64,000 nucleotides of DNA, from contig NC_018485.1 of assembly GCF_000304315.1 (NCBI RefSeq), positions 156,501 to 220,500 on the forward strand. The letters are read 5' to 3'. The position numbers and the translations under genes are program-made. Positions 1 through 9,635 of this stretch are shown here, piece after piece (the stretch's first letter is position 1; each line of letters opens with the position of its first letter). The stretch comes from Methylocystis sp. SC2 (GTDB lineage Bacteria; Pseudomonadota; Alphaproteobacteria; Rhizobiales; Beijerinckiaceae). Under the pieces are notes generated by a model. It was not told where the DNA came from. It ran no database searches and saw nothing but the letters and a program-made list of their open reading frames with translations.

Positions 1-1694
1 TGCGCGAACTGGAAAAGAAGGGCGAGACGGTTAGTCGCGAGCGCGACGATGTGATGGATGACAACACACGGGCGATTGAGAACATTCTCGACCATGAATT
101 TCCAGAACAAACCATTCCCGTGCGCGCCAGTGTGCGCGAGGCGATCGATATCTTTTACAAGGTGAATGCAAGCGGTGTGTCGCTCACCGATGCCGAACTC
201 GCGCTTGCTCAGATTTCGGGGTATTGGCCGGAGGCCCGCGACACCTTCAAGAAAAAGCTGAATGAACTCGCCGAGAAGGGCTTCGTCTTCAAGCTAGATT
301 TCATTGTGTACGTCCTGCTGGGATGCCTTTACCACCTCGGCTCGGAGATGAAGAAGCTCCATGACGCCGAAAATGACGCGCAGTTGCGGGCAGCTTGGAA
401 GCTGCTGGACGGTCAGGTTTTAGATTACGTCGCAAGCCTGATGCGGTCGCATGCCTTCGTCGACCACACCGACGAGATCAACTCGGTTTACGCGCTGGTC
501 CCGATCACCGTCTATTGCTTCGGTAAGGGCGGCGCCCACCTGAACGATGCCGAGATCCGCAAGCTGGTGAAGTGGTTCTACTACTCCCAGATCAGGACGC
601 GCTATGTCAGCCAGCTTCCTCAAAAGCTCGACCGTGACCTGCGCACGATCAAAGAATCGAAAAACCCTTTCGACGAGCTGCTGGCGGTGATCGAGGAGGA
701 GAGGCGCCTGGAGATCACACCCGACGAATTTGTTGGGCGGTCGATTTCCCACCCGCTCTTTGGCCTCCTGCGCTGGTATTTGAAGAGCCGTAACGCCGTC
801 TGCTTCACGACCGGTGTCGCACTGCGTCAGGCTATGGGCAAGAAGTACGTGCTCGAGAACGACCACATCTTCCCCTACTCGAAACTGAAGGCGCAGGGAT
901 TCGGCCAAGAAAACCGCCTGAAATATTCGCTCGCGCAGGAACTGACCAACCGCGCGATCCTGACCCAGATCGCCAATCGCGCCAAGAGCGCCACGGACGC
1001 AAAGTCGTATCTCGCCGACGTCAAGGAACGATTCCCCGACAGCCTCGCCCTGCAATGCGTCCCAGAAGATCCGGCGCTGTGGGAAATCCAGAACTATGAA
1101 CTCTTTCTGCAAACGAGGCGCGCCACTTTGGCGTCGAACCTCAACGCGTTCTTGAAAGGCATCACCGATACTAAGCCGCCGGAAGCTGCCATCACACTCG
1201 AAGACCTGATTGCTGAGGGTGAGGACGACGAACTGGAATTCAAGTCGTCTCTCCGTTGGGACTTCAAGGAGCAGACGACGAACAAAAAACTGGAAGAGGT
1301 GATCGTCAAGACGGTGGCGGCGTTCGCCAACAGCCAGGGCGGTACGCTGCTCATTGGCGTCAGCGACAGCGGCGACATCCTGGGTCTCGAAGGTGACTAT
1401 CTGTCCCTTGGCGGCGCCAACCGGGACAAATTCGAGCTGCACCTGCGCAATCTTCTGAACAGCGCGTTTGGCGCGGCCTTTGTCAGCAGCAAGTTGAAGG
1501 TTCTGTTTCCGGCCATTGGCGAGGTTGAGATTTGCCAGGTCGATATCCAGCCGTCGGCCAAACCTCTCGTGCTCTCCGTGAAGGACAAGAACGGCGTCGG
1601 CCAAGAGAAATTCTATGTGCGCAGCGGCAACTCCTCGCAGGAGTTGTCTCTCGCCGAAATTCCGTCCTACCTCGCCGAGAGGTTCAAAAAATGA
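1..1694 (+). CDS. DUF262-HNH-AlbA_2 fusion protein (5' partial)
   Basis: The reading frame is open from base 3, so the true start and the N-terminal part of the DUF262 (GmrSD/ParB-like) domain lie outside the window; the GTG at 51 is only an internal candidate. The visible part begins with the end of a DUF262 domain (IFYKVNASGVSLTDAELALA). It continues through a helical region to an HNH/DUF1524-like nuclease core around residues 265-315 (NDHIFPYSKL, then TNRAILTQIANRAKS). It ends in a C-terminal AlbA_2/Schlafen-type divergent AAA_4 domain (DELEFKSSLRW, then FANSQGGTLLIGVSD). DUF262-HNH proteins include nucleotide-dependent type IV restriction enzymes that cleave modified DNA. The AlbA_2 module probably binds nucleic acid. 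The stop overlaps the next start as ATGA, so it is the upstream gene of the same operon. Domain calls are from motif reading only. Confidence 0.85.
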   Translation, partial: RELEKKGETVSRERDDVMDDNTRAIENILDHEFPEQTIPVRASVREAIDIFYKVNASGVSLTDAELALAQISGYWPEARDTFKKKLNELAEKGFVFKLDFIVYVLLGCLYHLGSEMKKLHDAENDAQLRAAWKLLDGQVLDYVASLMRSHAFVDHTDEINSVYALVPITVYCFGKGGAHLNDAEIRKLVKWFYYSQIRTRYVSQLPQKLDRDLRTIKESKNPFDELLAVIEEERRLEITPDEFVGRSISHPLFGLLRWYLKSRNAVCFTTGVALRQAMGKKYVLENDHIFPYSKLKAQGFGQENRLKYSLAQELTNRAILTQIANRAKSATDAKSYLADVKERFPDSLALQCVPEDPALWEIQNYELFLQTRRATLASNLNAFLKGITDTKPPEAAITLEDLIAEGEDDELEFKSSLRWDFKEQTTNKKLEEVIVKTVAAFANSQGGTLLIGVSDSGDILGLEGDYLSLGGANRDKFELHLRNLLNSAFGAAFVSSKLKVLFPAIGEVEICQVDIQPSAKPLVLSVKDKNGVGQEKFYVRSGNSSQELSLAEIPSYLAERFKK

Positions 1695-4600
1695 AGGCAT
1701 TTGAGTTTGATCATCGCCTCATCGATTCTTACGCCCGTTTCTCTCGGTCCTTCAGCACCATTCGATCCGAAGACCTGAAGTCTGAGATCGATCGCCAATA
1801 TGATGCGGGGCGTTTCTGGCCGAATGCTTTGCTATCTATCAACCCTCGATTTCTTCAGGGGCCGACCGTTGACGAACTGGTCGCTTCCGGCGATCTCGAC
1901 GAAGCGACGGGCAGAATATTCCGGTTCGGGCCGACGCCTTTGCGGCTCCATCGTCACCAGGCGCAGTCCATCGCCAAGGCGCGGGCCGGCCAGAGTTATG
2001 TGGTCACGACCGGAACCGGTTCGGGCAAGTCGCTCTGCTTTTTCGTGCCGGTGGTCGACGCAATCGTTCGTGCGCGAAAAGCGCGTAAGGCGCGCAGAAC
2101 TAGCGCCATCATCGTTTATCCGATGAATGCCCTGGCAAACAGCCAGATCAACGAGATCGAGAAGTTCATCTCCCAATCCGGCCTGCCCACCGAGATCAAG
2201 CCGGTTGTGCGACGCTACACCGGCCAGGAGAGCCAGGAGGAGCGGCAGCGGATCGCAGACAACCCGCCGGATATTCTCCTGACCAACTTTATGATGGCCG
2301 AACTGCTCCTGACGCGGCAGGACAGCCTCGACACCAAGGTCATCGAGAACGCAAGCGGTCTGGATTTCGTCGTTCTCGATGAGCTGCATACCTATCGTGG
2401 CCGCCAGGGTGCCGACGTCGCCATCCTCGTCCGCCGCCTTCGCAACCGTTGCACGCCAGACAAGGCGCCGATCTGTATCGGGACTTCGGCCACCATGGCG
2501 AGCGAAGGTTCCGATGCCAACCGCGCGCAGGCCGTAGCGGACGTTGCGTCGCGTCTTTTCGGGGCGTCCATCGGGCCGGAATCGGTCATCGACGAGTCGC
2601 TTGAACGGGCAACAGACGATCGGCTGAAGCTCGACGACGTGCGGCCAAAGCTTGCGCCTGTGCTGACATCTGCGCTCCCAGACGTGCTGACCGACGAGGT
2701 TCTGAGTAAACACCCCCTGGCTGTCTGGACAGAATTGGCGATCGGTCTGGATGATGCGCAGGAACTCAAGCGCAAGAAGCCAATCCCCTTTGAAGAGGCC
2801 GTCGCGCTGCTCTCAAACGATAGCGGCGTCGACGCAGAAACCTGTCGAACCGGCCTTGAGACATTTCTGACTCGCATCAGCCTTCCGGAAACGGAGCGCG
2901 GCGGCTCGAGGACAGGTGCATTTCTGGCGTTCAAACTCCACCAGTTCATTTCTGGCGCGGGCGAGGTTTTCACCACGCTGACCAAGAAGCCCCGGAATGT
3001 TTTGTTCGATGGCCAGCTCGAAGACCCCAACGCGCCAGGCCATCGCCTCTATCCAACCCGCTTCTGTCGGGAATGCGGACATGAGGTCCATGTCGTCACC
3101 AAGACTGAGGACGGCGAAGGCGCCCTGTTCCTTCCAAGGAACATCGACGATGCGCCGCTCGATGATCAGGAGGGAGACGCTGCAGGCTATCTGACCCCGA
3201 CGGGCGACGGCGACCCCGATTACGCGTTCACGGGTGAGATCGAATCTTATCCCGAGGATTGGCGCGAGGAGCGCAATGGCATCGAGCGGCTTCGGGCGAA
3301 CAGGAAACGCCGGATGCCTCAGATGGTCACGGTGGCTCCCGACGGGCGGTACGATTCATCCGGCAAGAGCTTCTGGTTCATACCCGGCAAGTTCGGCTTC
3401 TGCCCGTGCTGCCTCGATCAGCCCCACCCCAGCATGCGGGAACGCACCAAGCTCGTGGGTCTGTCTGGCGAGGGTCGCAGCTCAGCCACGACTTTGCTCG
3501 TCTCAACTGCGCTGGAGTGGATGAACGGGCGCAACAGCGGCGTTCCCAAAGAGAAGCGCAAGCTCCTCGGCTTCACGGACAACCGGCAGGATGCCGCCCT
3601 TCAGGCGGGCCACTTCAACGACTTTCTATTCGTCAGCCTCCTACGCGGCGCGATCTTGCGGGCCGTGCTTGATGCCGGTGACGATGGCATAGCCGAGGAC
3701 GAATTCGGCCTGCGGGTCGTAAAGGCGCTCGGATTTACTGCAGCCAACAAGGATGCACGCATCCACTGGATGCTGGATCCCGAGGCTGGCGCTGTGATCC
3801 GCGAAGATGCTCAGCGTTCTCTCGCGAAGGTTCTTGCCCATCGGCTCTGGACAGACCTGCGCCGGGGCTGGCGCTACACCAATCCAAGCCTCTCCGTTCT
3901 CAAGCTCATCGATGTCGCGTTCATTGGGCTCGATGCCATCGCCGAAGATACAGACCGCCTCACGGCCGTCCTGCCAGACTTGGGGGCGCTCGATGTGCCC
4001 AAGCGCAAAGAGATGCTCAAGAAGCTCCTCGGCGCCATGCTCGACGGTCTGGCTGTCGGCACGGAAGCACTCGATCTGACCGTCCTCGACACGGTCGCGC
4101 AGAAGTCGCGGAATCTTCTGCGGGCCCCCTGGGCCATCGATGCAAAGGAGACGCCGAGAAGCCGCACGACCCTGTTTCTGCAAGCGCCTGGCAAGGATCG
4201 CGTGGGCCTGCGGGAAGAACAGACAATCGTTCGGGCCGGGCACAATTCTCGTATCGCGCGCCTCATAAATCGCACCAGCGTCATGGGGACCAAGCTGGGA
4301 AGGGCGGACTACCTGACGGTCATGACGGGCCTGATGGAACTCCTCGCCCGTGAGGGTCTCGTGTCGCGTGTCGACATAGAAGCGGATCTGCAGGGATGGC
4401 GTTTGTCGCCGTCAGCCGTTCGTATCGTGCCCGGCGAAGCCGTCCGGTCAGGCGGGGCGCAGGGAAACCGCTACTTTCATGATCTGTACAATGAGATCGC
4501 TGTCGAGCTGAAGGCTGGGAAGAGCAGCTTTTGGGGGCTCGAAGGCCGTGAGCACACGGCCCAAGTGTCCCAGAGACAGCGCGAATGGCGCGAATGGCGC

Positions 4601-6862
4601 TTCCGCTTCGAGAAGGAAGATCGGGAGAACCTCGCCAGCAATCTCGCCGATCTCAAGGCGGCAGGAGAGTCAGAGCAGTTTCTTCCCGCTCTATTCTGTT
4701 CGCCGACCATGGAGCTTGGCGTCGACATCTCGGCGCTCAATGCCGTCTATCTACGAAACGTGCCGCCAACACCTGCGAACTATTCCCAACGCGCTGGTCG
4801 TGCCGGTCGCTCCGGACAGGCCGCCGTCATCGTGACCTATTGTGCCGCTCAATCGCCGCATGATCAGTATTTCTTCGAGCGGCGCAACGAGATGGTGGCC
4901 GGCGTTGTCCGACCGCCAGCACTCGACATCACCAATGAAGAACTTGTCCGCTCGCACCTGCATGCCGTGTGGCTCGCGGAGACAAAGCTCGCCCTGTCCC
5001 CCGACATCCCGGAAATCCTCGACCTCACGCAGACAGGCTACCCGCTGAAGCAGGAAATCCACGACGTCATCGATCGGCCCGAGCTGACGACCGCGGCGCA
5101 TGCTCCGATGAAGCGGATTCTCGATCAGATTCTCGCTTCCGTGGAAGGCCGAAAGCCGGCGTGGATGACCGAGCCGGATGAGTTCGTCACCCAGGTGGCC
5201 CAGCGCGCGCCACTGGAATTCGATCGGGCCTTTGATCGTTGGCGGGAACTCTACAACTCGGCTCGAACGCAGTTGATGGAGGCCAACGCCCGTTCGGAGA
5301 TCACGGGACTCTCGGGCGCGGACCGTCGCCGGATCAAGGCGGCGCAGATGCAGGCGAGCGACCAGATCACCATTCTCGAACAGGGGAAGGCCTCGAACGG
5401 CTCAGATTTCTACTCTTACCGCTACCTCGCAACGGAAGGCTTCCTGCCGGGCTACAATTTCCCACGGCTTCCGCTTTATGCCTTCATCCCCGGCGAGGGG
5501 AAAACCGGCTCGTTCCTTCAGCGCGCCCGCTTCCTGGCCATCTCGGAATTTGGGCCGCGCAGCCTGATCTATCACGAAGGCCGCGCCTACCGGGTCATGA
5601 AGGCGAAGCTGCCGCCGGAAGTCCGGACTGGGGACGGATCGGAACTCGCTACGCGAGACATCTACATCTGCTCGAACTGCGGCGCCTGTCATGACAGCGA
5701 GGTCGAGCGCTGCCACGCCTGCAACAGTCCGATGGCGGGCGAGGTGCCGGTGCAGCGGACGCTCAGGATCGACAACGTCGAGGCTGCGCCCGCCGAGCGG
5801 ATCACGGCCAATGACGAAGAGCGAGTCCGGCAGGGCTTTGACATCCAGACCGTCTTTTCCTGGCCGAGACGGGACGGCCGGGTGCAGATCACCGAGGCCG
5901 ACTTCCGCTGCGAGGATGCTTCGGTTTTCAACCTGCAATATGCCAACAGCGCCGAGATCAGCCGCATCAACAAGGGGCTGAAGCGGCGCGCAAATCAGAC
6001 CGTTTTCGGCTTCCATATCGATCCGCGCAGTGGCTACTGGGCGAAGTCGGACGACGAAGATCCCGATGTCGATGTCCCGCCGGATGTGGTGAGGCCGGTT
6101 CGGATCGTCCCTATCGTCCGCGACCACAAGAATGCGCTGCTCTTTCGTTTCAACGAGCCTACGGCCTATGCGCCTGAGACGATTGCGACGGTTCAGCATG
6201 CCCTTATGAGGGGCATCGAGGTCGTCTTCCAGCTGGAAGAAGGCGAAGTTCTTGGCGAGCCATTGCCTGCCCGCGATAACCGTCGCGCCATCCTGGCCTA
6301 TGAAGCCACAGAGGGCGGCGCCGGCGTATTGAGCCGTCTGATCGAGGATCCGCAAGCGCTGGGCAAGGTCGCGCGCGAAGCACTGGCCCTGATGCACTTC
6401 GACAAGGTTGATGAAGCGATCGCAGCGGGCGACGCCGCGCTACTCGTCAGCCGGGATGGAGAGGCTTGTGTTCGCGGATGCTATCGCTGCTTGCTCTCCT
6501 ACTTCAACCAGCCCGATCACGAGCTGATCGACCGGACGAGCGATGAAGCGAAGCAGATGCTGGTCGATCTGGCGCGCGGGCAGGTGGTGCTTGCCGCAGC
6601 ATCGGGTCGGTCGGCCGAGGAGGGAGGATGGGCGAACGCCTTCAAGGATGCGGGGCTTCCGCCTCCGGATGGTTCCCCCGTCAGCTTTTCTGATCATGAG
6701 ATGAGCTTCGTCTGGCGCAGTCACTTTGTCGCCGCTTGTGTCTCACCACTGACCGAGGCAACGCGCCAGGAGGCGGAAGCCAAAGGCTGGACGCTGTTTG
6801 AATTGCCGGAAGTCGTCACTGCGGGTGTGCCCGACGCGATGCTCTCGATGTTCGGGGAATGA
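1691..6862 (+). CDS. DEAD/DEAH-box helicase with C-terminal DUF1998 (DrmA/DrmB-like)
   Basis: A 1723-aa superfamily 2 helicase. The ATG at 1691 is chosen because it forms ATGA with the previous stop; an in-frame start further upstream would lie deep in the previous gene. RecA domain 1 carries Walker A TTGTGSGKS (about residues 106-113), the DELH Walker B and GTSATM motif III. RecA domain 2 carries MELGVDI and motif VI QRAGRAGRSG. Zinc-ribbon cysteines lie between and after them (CRECGHEVH, CPCC, CSNCGACHD). The C-terminus has the DUF1998 signature: TEGGAGVLSRL near residue 1540 and CVRGCYRC near 1593. DUF1998 helicases act in DNA repair (MrfA/YprA) and in phage defence, where DISARM splits the functions over DrmA and DrmB. 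Here both appear on one chain. It probably translocates on DNA within the methylation-guided system encoded by the neighbours. Confidence 0.9.
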   Translation: MKAFEFDHRLIDSYARFSRSFSTIRSEDLKSEIDRQYDAGRFWPNALLSINPRFLQGPTVDELVASGDLDEATGRIFRFGPTPLRLHRHQAQSIAKARAGQSYVVTTGTGSGKSLCFFVPVVDAIVRARKARKARRTSAIIVYPMNALANSQINEIEKFISQSGLPTEIKPVVRRYTGQESQEERQRIADNPPDILLTNFMMAELLLTRQDSLDTKVIENASGLDFVVLDELHTYRGRQGADVAILVRRLRNRCTPDKAPICIGTSATMASEGSDANRAQAVADVASRLFGASIGPESVIDESLERATDDRLKLDDVRPKLAPVLTSALPDVLTDEVLSKHPLAVWTELAIGLDDAQELKRKKPIPFEEAVALLSNDSGVDAETCRTGLETFLTRISLPETERGGSRTGAFLAFKLHQFISGAGEVFTTLTKKPRNVLFDGQLEDPNAPGHRLYPTRFCRECGHEVHVVTKTEDGEGALFLPRNIDDAPLDDQEGDAAGYLTPTGDGDPDYAFTGEIESYPEDWREERNGIERLRANRKRRMPQMVTVAPDGRYDSSGKSFWFIPGKFGFCPCCLDQPHPSMRERTKLVGLSGEGRSSATTLLVSTALEWMNGRNSGVPKEKRKLLGFTDNRQDAALQAGHFNDFLFVSLLRGAILRAVLDAGDDGIAEDEFGLRVVKALGFTAANKDARIHWMLDPEAGAVIREDAQRSLAKVLAHRLWTDLRRGWRYTNPSLSVLKLIDVAFIGLDAIAEDTDRLTAVLPDLGALDVPKRKEMLKKLLGAMLDGLAVGTEALDLTVLDTVAQKSRNLLRAPWAIDAKETPRSRTTLFLQAPGKDRVGLREEQTIVRAGHNSRIARLINRTSVMGTKLGRADYLTVMTGLMELLAREGLVSRVDIEADLQGWRLSPSAVRIVPGEAVRSGGAQGNRYFHDLYNEIAVELKAGKSSFWGLEGREHTAQVSQRQREWREWRFRFEKEDRENLASNLADLKAAGESEQFLPALFCSPTMELGVDISALNAVYLRNVPPTPANYSQRAGRAGRSGQAAVIVTYCAAQSPHDQYFFERRNEMVAGVVRPPALDITNEELVRSHLHAVWLAETKLALSPDIPEILDLTQTGYPLKQEIHDVIDRPELTTAAHAPMKRILDQILASVEGRKPAWMTEPDEFVTQVAQRAPLEFDRAFDRWRELYNSARTQLMEANARSEITGLSGADRRRIKAAQMQASDQITILEQGKASNGSDFYSYRYLATEGFLPGYNFPRLPLYAFIPGEGKTGSFLQRARFLAISEFGPRSLIYHEGRAYRVMKAKLPPEVRTGDGSELATRDIYICSNCGACHDSEVERCHACNSPMAGEVPVQRTLRIDNVEAAPAERITANDEERVRQGFDIQTVFSWPRRDGRVQITEADFRCEDASVFNLQYANSAEISRINKGLKRRANQTVFGFHIDPRSGYWAKSDDEDPDVDVPPDVVRPVRIVPIVRDHKNALLFRFNEPTAYAPETIATVQHALMRGIEVVFQLEEGEVLGEPLPARDNRRAILAYEATEGGAGVLSRLIEDPQALGKVAREALALMHFDKVDEAIAAGDAALLVSRDGEACVRGCYRCLLSYFNQPDHELIDRTSDEAKQMLVDLARGQVVLAAASGRSAEEGGWANAFKDAGLPPPDGSPVSFSDHEMSFVWRSHFVAACVSPLTEATRQEAEAKGWTLFELPEVVTAGVPDAMLSMFGE

Positions 6863-6866
6863 TCCG

Positions 6867-9632
6867 ATGACAGTGAACTTTGCTCCGGGGGACTTGGTTC
6901 GCGCACGCGGACGTGAGTGGGTCGCGCTGCCGTCCCCTCGGGATGGCGTGCTGGCGCTACGTCCCTTGTCAGGCGGTGAGAACGACACGGTTGTGCTCGA
7001 TCCCGTGCTTGAACTCTTCCCCGTTGAGCCTGCCCGCTTCGATCTCCCCGCCGACGCTGCGGTAACTGTTCAGGCGAAAGCGGCGTTGCTCGCGGACGCA
7101 ATGCGCCTGACGTTACGCCGTGGCGCAGGCCCCTTTAGATCTGCTGCTCAGCTCGCTTTCGAACCGCGAACTTACCAGCTCGTGCCCTTGCTGATGGCGC
7201 TTCGTCTGTCGGCGCCGCGCTTGCTCATCGCGGACGACGTCGGCATCGGCAAGACGATCGAGGCCGGCCTCATCCTGCGCGAGCTGATGGATCGTGGTGA
7301 AGTGGACATGTTCTCTGTGCTCTGCCCGCCGCACCTCGTCGAGCAATGGGTCGGAGAGCTGAAAGCGCGCTTCGGGATCGACGCCGTCCCGGTCACGTCG
7401 GGCACCGCGAGCCGGCTGGAACGCGGTCTGCCGCTGGCTCAGACCCTGTTCGACGCCTATCCCTTCACGGTCGTCAGCCTCGACTACATCAAGGCCGAGA
7501 AGCGCCGCGAAGGATTCGCTCGCGCTTGCCCGGATTTCGTCATCGTCGATGAAGCGCATGCCTGCGTCGGCACGCACCAGGGCCGGCAGCAACGCTTCGA
7601 GCTACTATCTGGATTGGCTCGGAATCCTGAGCGGCGGATGATCCTTCTGACCGCGACGCCGCATTCCGGGGACGAAGAGGCTTTCGCGCGCCTTCTTTCC
7701 CTCGTCGACACGTCATTCGCCTCGATGGACTTCGAGGACGCTCGCTATCGCGAGCGTCTGGCCCGGCACTTTGTGCAGCGACGCCGGATCGATCTCGTCT
7801 CGGGGGATTGGGACGAAGATCGTGCCTTCCCGAAGCATGAGACGAAGGAGCTTCCCTATCCCCTGTCCCAAGCCCATCGCGGGTTCCAGGAGTCTGTTCT
7901 CGATTACTGCTTCGGCATCGTTTCCCGCGCGGGAGCGGGACAGCGGGAACGACGCCTGGCCTTCTGGGGCACGCTGGCGCTGATGCGCTGCGTCGGCTCT
8001 TCCCCGACTGCGGCCCTGAGCGCGCTGCGAAACCGCATGTCGAGCGAGGGCGATCGCCTCGAGCCGCAGATCTATGATGATGACGGAGACGACGAGGACG
8101 CGGTCGATCTCGAACCGGGCACGGCCTTCGATGCTGATCCGGAGCTTCTTGCCCTGGTGAAACGTGCCGAGGATTTGGTGGGCAAGCCCGATCCGAAGCT
8201 GGCTGCCTTGGTCGATGCACTGACGCCTCTCATCAAGAAGGGCGCCAATCCCGTCGTCTTCTGCCGCTACCTGGCGACGGCCGAGCATGTCCGCGATGGC
8301 CTGCGCAAGGCCTTCCCGAAGCTGACCATCGAAGCTGTGACGGGCGTTCTCACTCCGGACGAGCGCCGCGATCGTGTCGCCGATATGGCGACCGTGGACG
8401 ACGAAAAGCCGGTCCAGCGCATCCTTGTCGCCACCGACTGCCTTTCGGAAGGCATCAATCTTCAGCAGCTCTTCGACGCCGTCGTCCATTACGACCTGTC
8501 CTGGAATCCGACGCGGCATCAGCAGCGTGAAGGACGGGTGGACCGCTTCGGCCAGCCGGCGGAACTCGTCCGGTCGATCATGATGTTCTCGCCGGACAGC
8601 GCCATCGACGGCGCGGTGCTCGAGGTCATCCTTCGTAAGGCCGAGGAGATCCGAAAAGCGACGGGCGTGACGGTGCCGCTCCCCGAGGAACGAGGGCCGG
8701 TGACGGATGCGTTGATGGCGTCGATGATGCTGCGTCGTGGCGTGTCCCGCCAGCTCACGCTCGATCTTCGCCTCGATGACGGTGCCAAGGTCATGGAGGC
8801 GCGGTGGCGCGACGCTTCTGAAAACGAGAAGCGATCCCGCGCGCGTTTTGCCCAGAATGCGATGAAGCCGCAGGAAGTCGCGCCGGAATGGGAGAAGGTG
8901 CGCACGCTCTTAGGATCTCCGGCGGAGGCGAGGCTTTTCGTCGAACGGGCGATGGCGCGTTTCGGTGTGCCTCTGGAAACCCGGAAAGCTGTGCTGCTGG
9001 CTCACGTCAAAGAGCTTGATCCCAGCCTGCGCGAGCGTTTGGCGGAGCACGATCTCAGAGGATCGGTGCGTCTTGCGACGGCCGAGCCGGCGCCGTCGGG
9101 CACCGCGCTGCTCACCAGGACACATCCCCTGACAGCAACTCTTGCCGAAGCGCTGGTCGAGGCTTCGCTCGATCCGGAGTCCCTTACTGGTCTCGGCATC
9201 GGCCGGGTCGGCGCCTGGCCGACCGCCGCCGTCGAGCAAGTGACCCGCCTCGCTCTCCTGCGTATCCGGTTCAAGCTGACCGTCCATGCTCGGAAGGAGC
9301 GGCTGCTGCTGGCGGAGGAAGCGGCTCTCGTCGCAAGCCAGGGCAGCCGGATCGTGGCGGTCGGCGAAAACGCCCGGGAGTGGCTCAACACATCGGCTAC
9401 GTCCGATCTCGCGCCCGTCGCACGCGACAGGTTCATCGCCAAGGCGAAGGAGGACTTGCCGAGCCTGCTCGACGGGCCGATTGCCGACTTCGTCCGATCG
9501 CGCGCGCAAGAACTCATGCAGGACCACGCCCGCCTGCGCGCCGCATCAGGCTCCGCCTCGCGCGTCACCGTGGAGGCCGCGCTGCCGCCGGATGTGATCG
9601 GCCTGTTCACGCTGATGCCGGGAGAGGCCTGA
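6867..9632 (+). CDS. SNF2-like DEAD/DEAH helicase (DrmD-like)
   Basis: A 921-aa SNF2/RapA-type translocase. The ATG at 6867 lies 4 bases after the preceding stop, and the N-terminus MTVNFAPGDLVRARGREWV resembles the start of other family members. Motif I DDVGIGKTIEAGLIL is near residue 120-135, motif II DEAH near 227, and motif III LLTATPHSG follows. The C-terminal lobe has ATDCLSEGINLQQL and motif VI HQQREGRVDRFGQ. Such SNF2 proteins accompany methyltransferases in class 1 DISARM (DrmD) and related defence clusters, where they are thought to remodel or translocate on DNA. The gene is co-transcribed with the DUF1998 helicase and the methylase, which starts 3 bases after this stop. A generic HepA/RapA helicase is the alternative, but the context favours defence. 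Confidence 0.9.
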   Translation: MTVNFAPGDLVRARGREWVALPSPRDGVLALRPLSGGENDTVVLDPVLELFPVEPARFDLPADAAVTVQAKAALLADAMRLTLRRGAGPFRSAAQLAFEPRTYQLVPLLMALRLSAPRLLIADDVGIGKTIEAGLILRELMDRGEVDMFSVLCPPHLVEQWVGELKARFGIDAVPVTSGTASRLERGLPLAQTLFDAYPFTVVSLDYIKAEKRREGFARACPDFVIVDEAHACVGTHQGRQQRFELLSGLARNPERRMILLTATPHSGDEEAFARLLSLVDTSFASMDFEDARYRERLARHFVQRRRIDLVSGDWDEDRAFPKHETKELPYPLSQAHRGFQESVLDYCFGIVSRAGAGQRERRLAFWGTLALMRCVGSSPTAALSALRNRMSSEGDRLEPQIYDDDGDDEDAVDLEPGTAFDADPELLALVKRAEDLVGKPDPKLAALVDALTPLIKKGANPVVFCRYLATAEHVRDGLRKAFPKLTIEAVTGVLTPDERRDRVADMATVDDEKPVQRILVATDCLSEGINLQQLFDAVVHYDLSWNPTRHQQREGRVDRFGQPAELVRSIMMFSPDSAIDGAVLEVILRKAEEIRKATGVTVPLPEERGPVTDALMASMMLRRGVSRQLTLDLRLDDGAKVMEARWRDASENEKRSRARFAQNAMKPQEVAPEWEKVRTLLGSPAEARLFVERAMARFGVPLETRKAVLLAHVKELDPSLRERLAEHDLRGSVRLATAEPAPSGTALLTRTHPLTATLAEALVEASLDPESLTGLGIGRVGAWPTAAVEQVTRLALLRIRFKLTVHARKERLLLAEEAALVASQGSRIVAVGENAREWLNTSATSDLAPVARDRFIAKAKEDLPSLLDGPIADFVRSRAQELMQDHARLRAASGSASRVTVEAALPPDVIGLFTLMPGEA

Positions 9633-9635
9633 GCC

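Noticed and set aside
1532..1690. N-terminal extension of the DUF1998 helicase to 1532
   Set aside because: The extra 53 residues lie out of frame within the previous gene and are Arg-rich. The ATG at 1691 gives the ATGA coupling used elsewhere.
420..1700. 426-codon - strand frame opposite the DUF262-HNH-AlbA_2 gene
   Set aside because: The opposite strand has unmistakable HNH and AlbA_2 motifs; this frame has none.
6197..6220. TTATGAGG inside the helicase gene as another boundary site
   Set aside because: Only the 8-base core matches; the ATCGAGTGGG half is absent and it lies within a conserved coding region.
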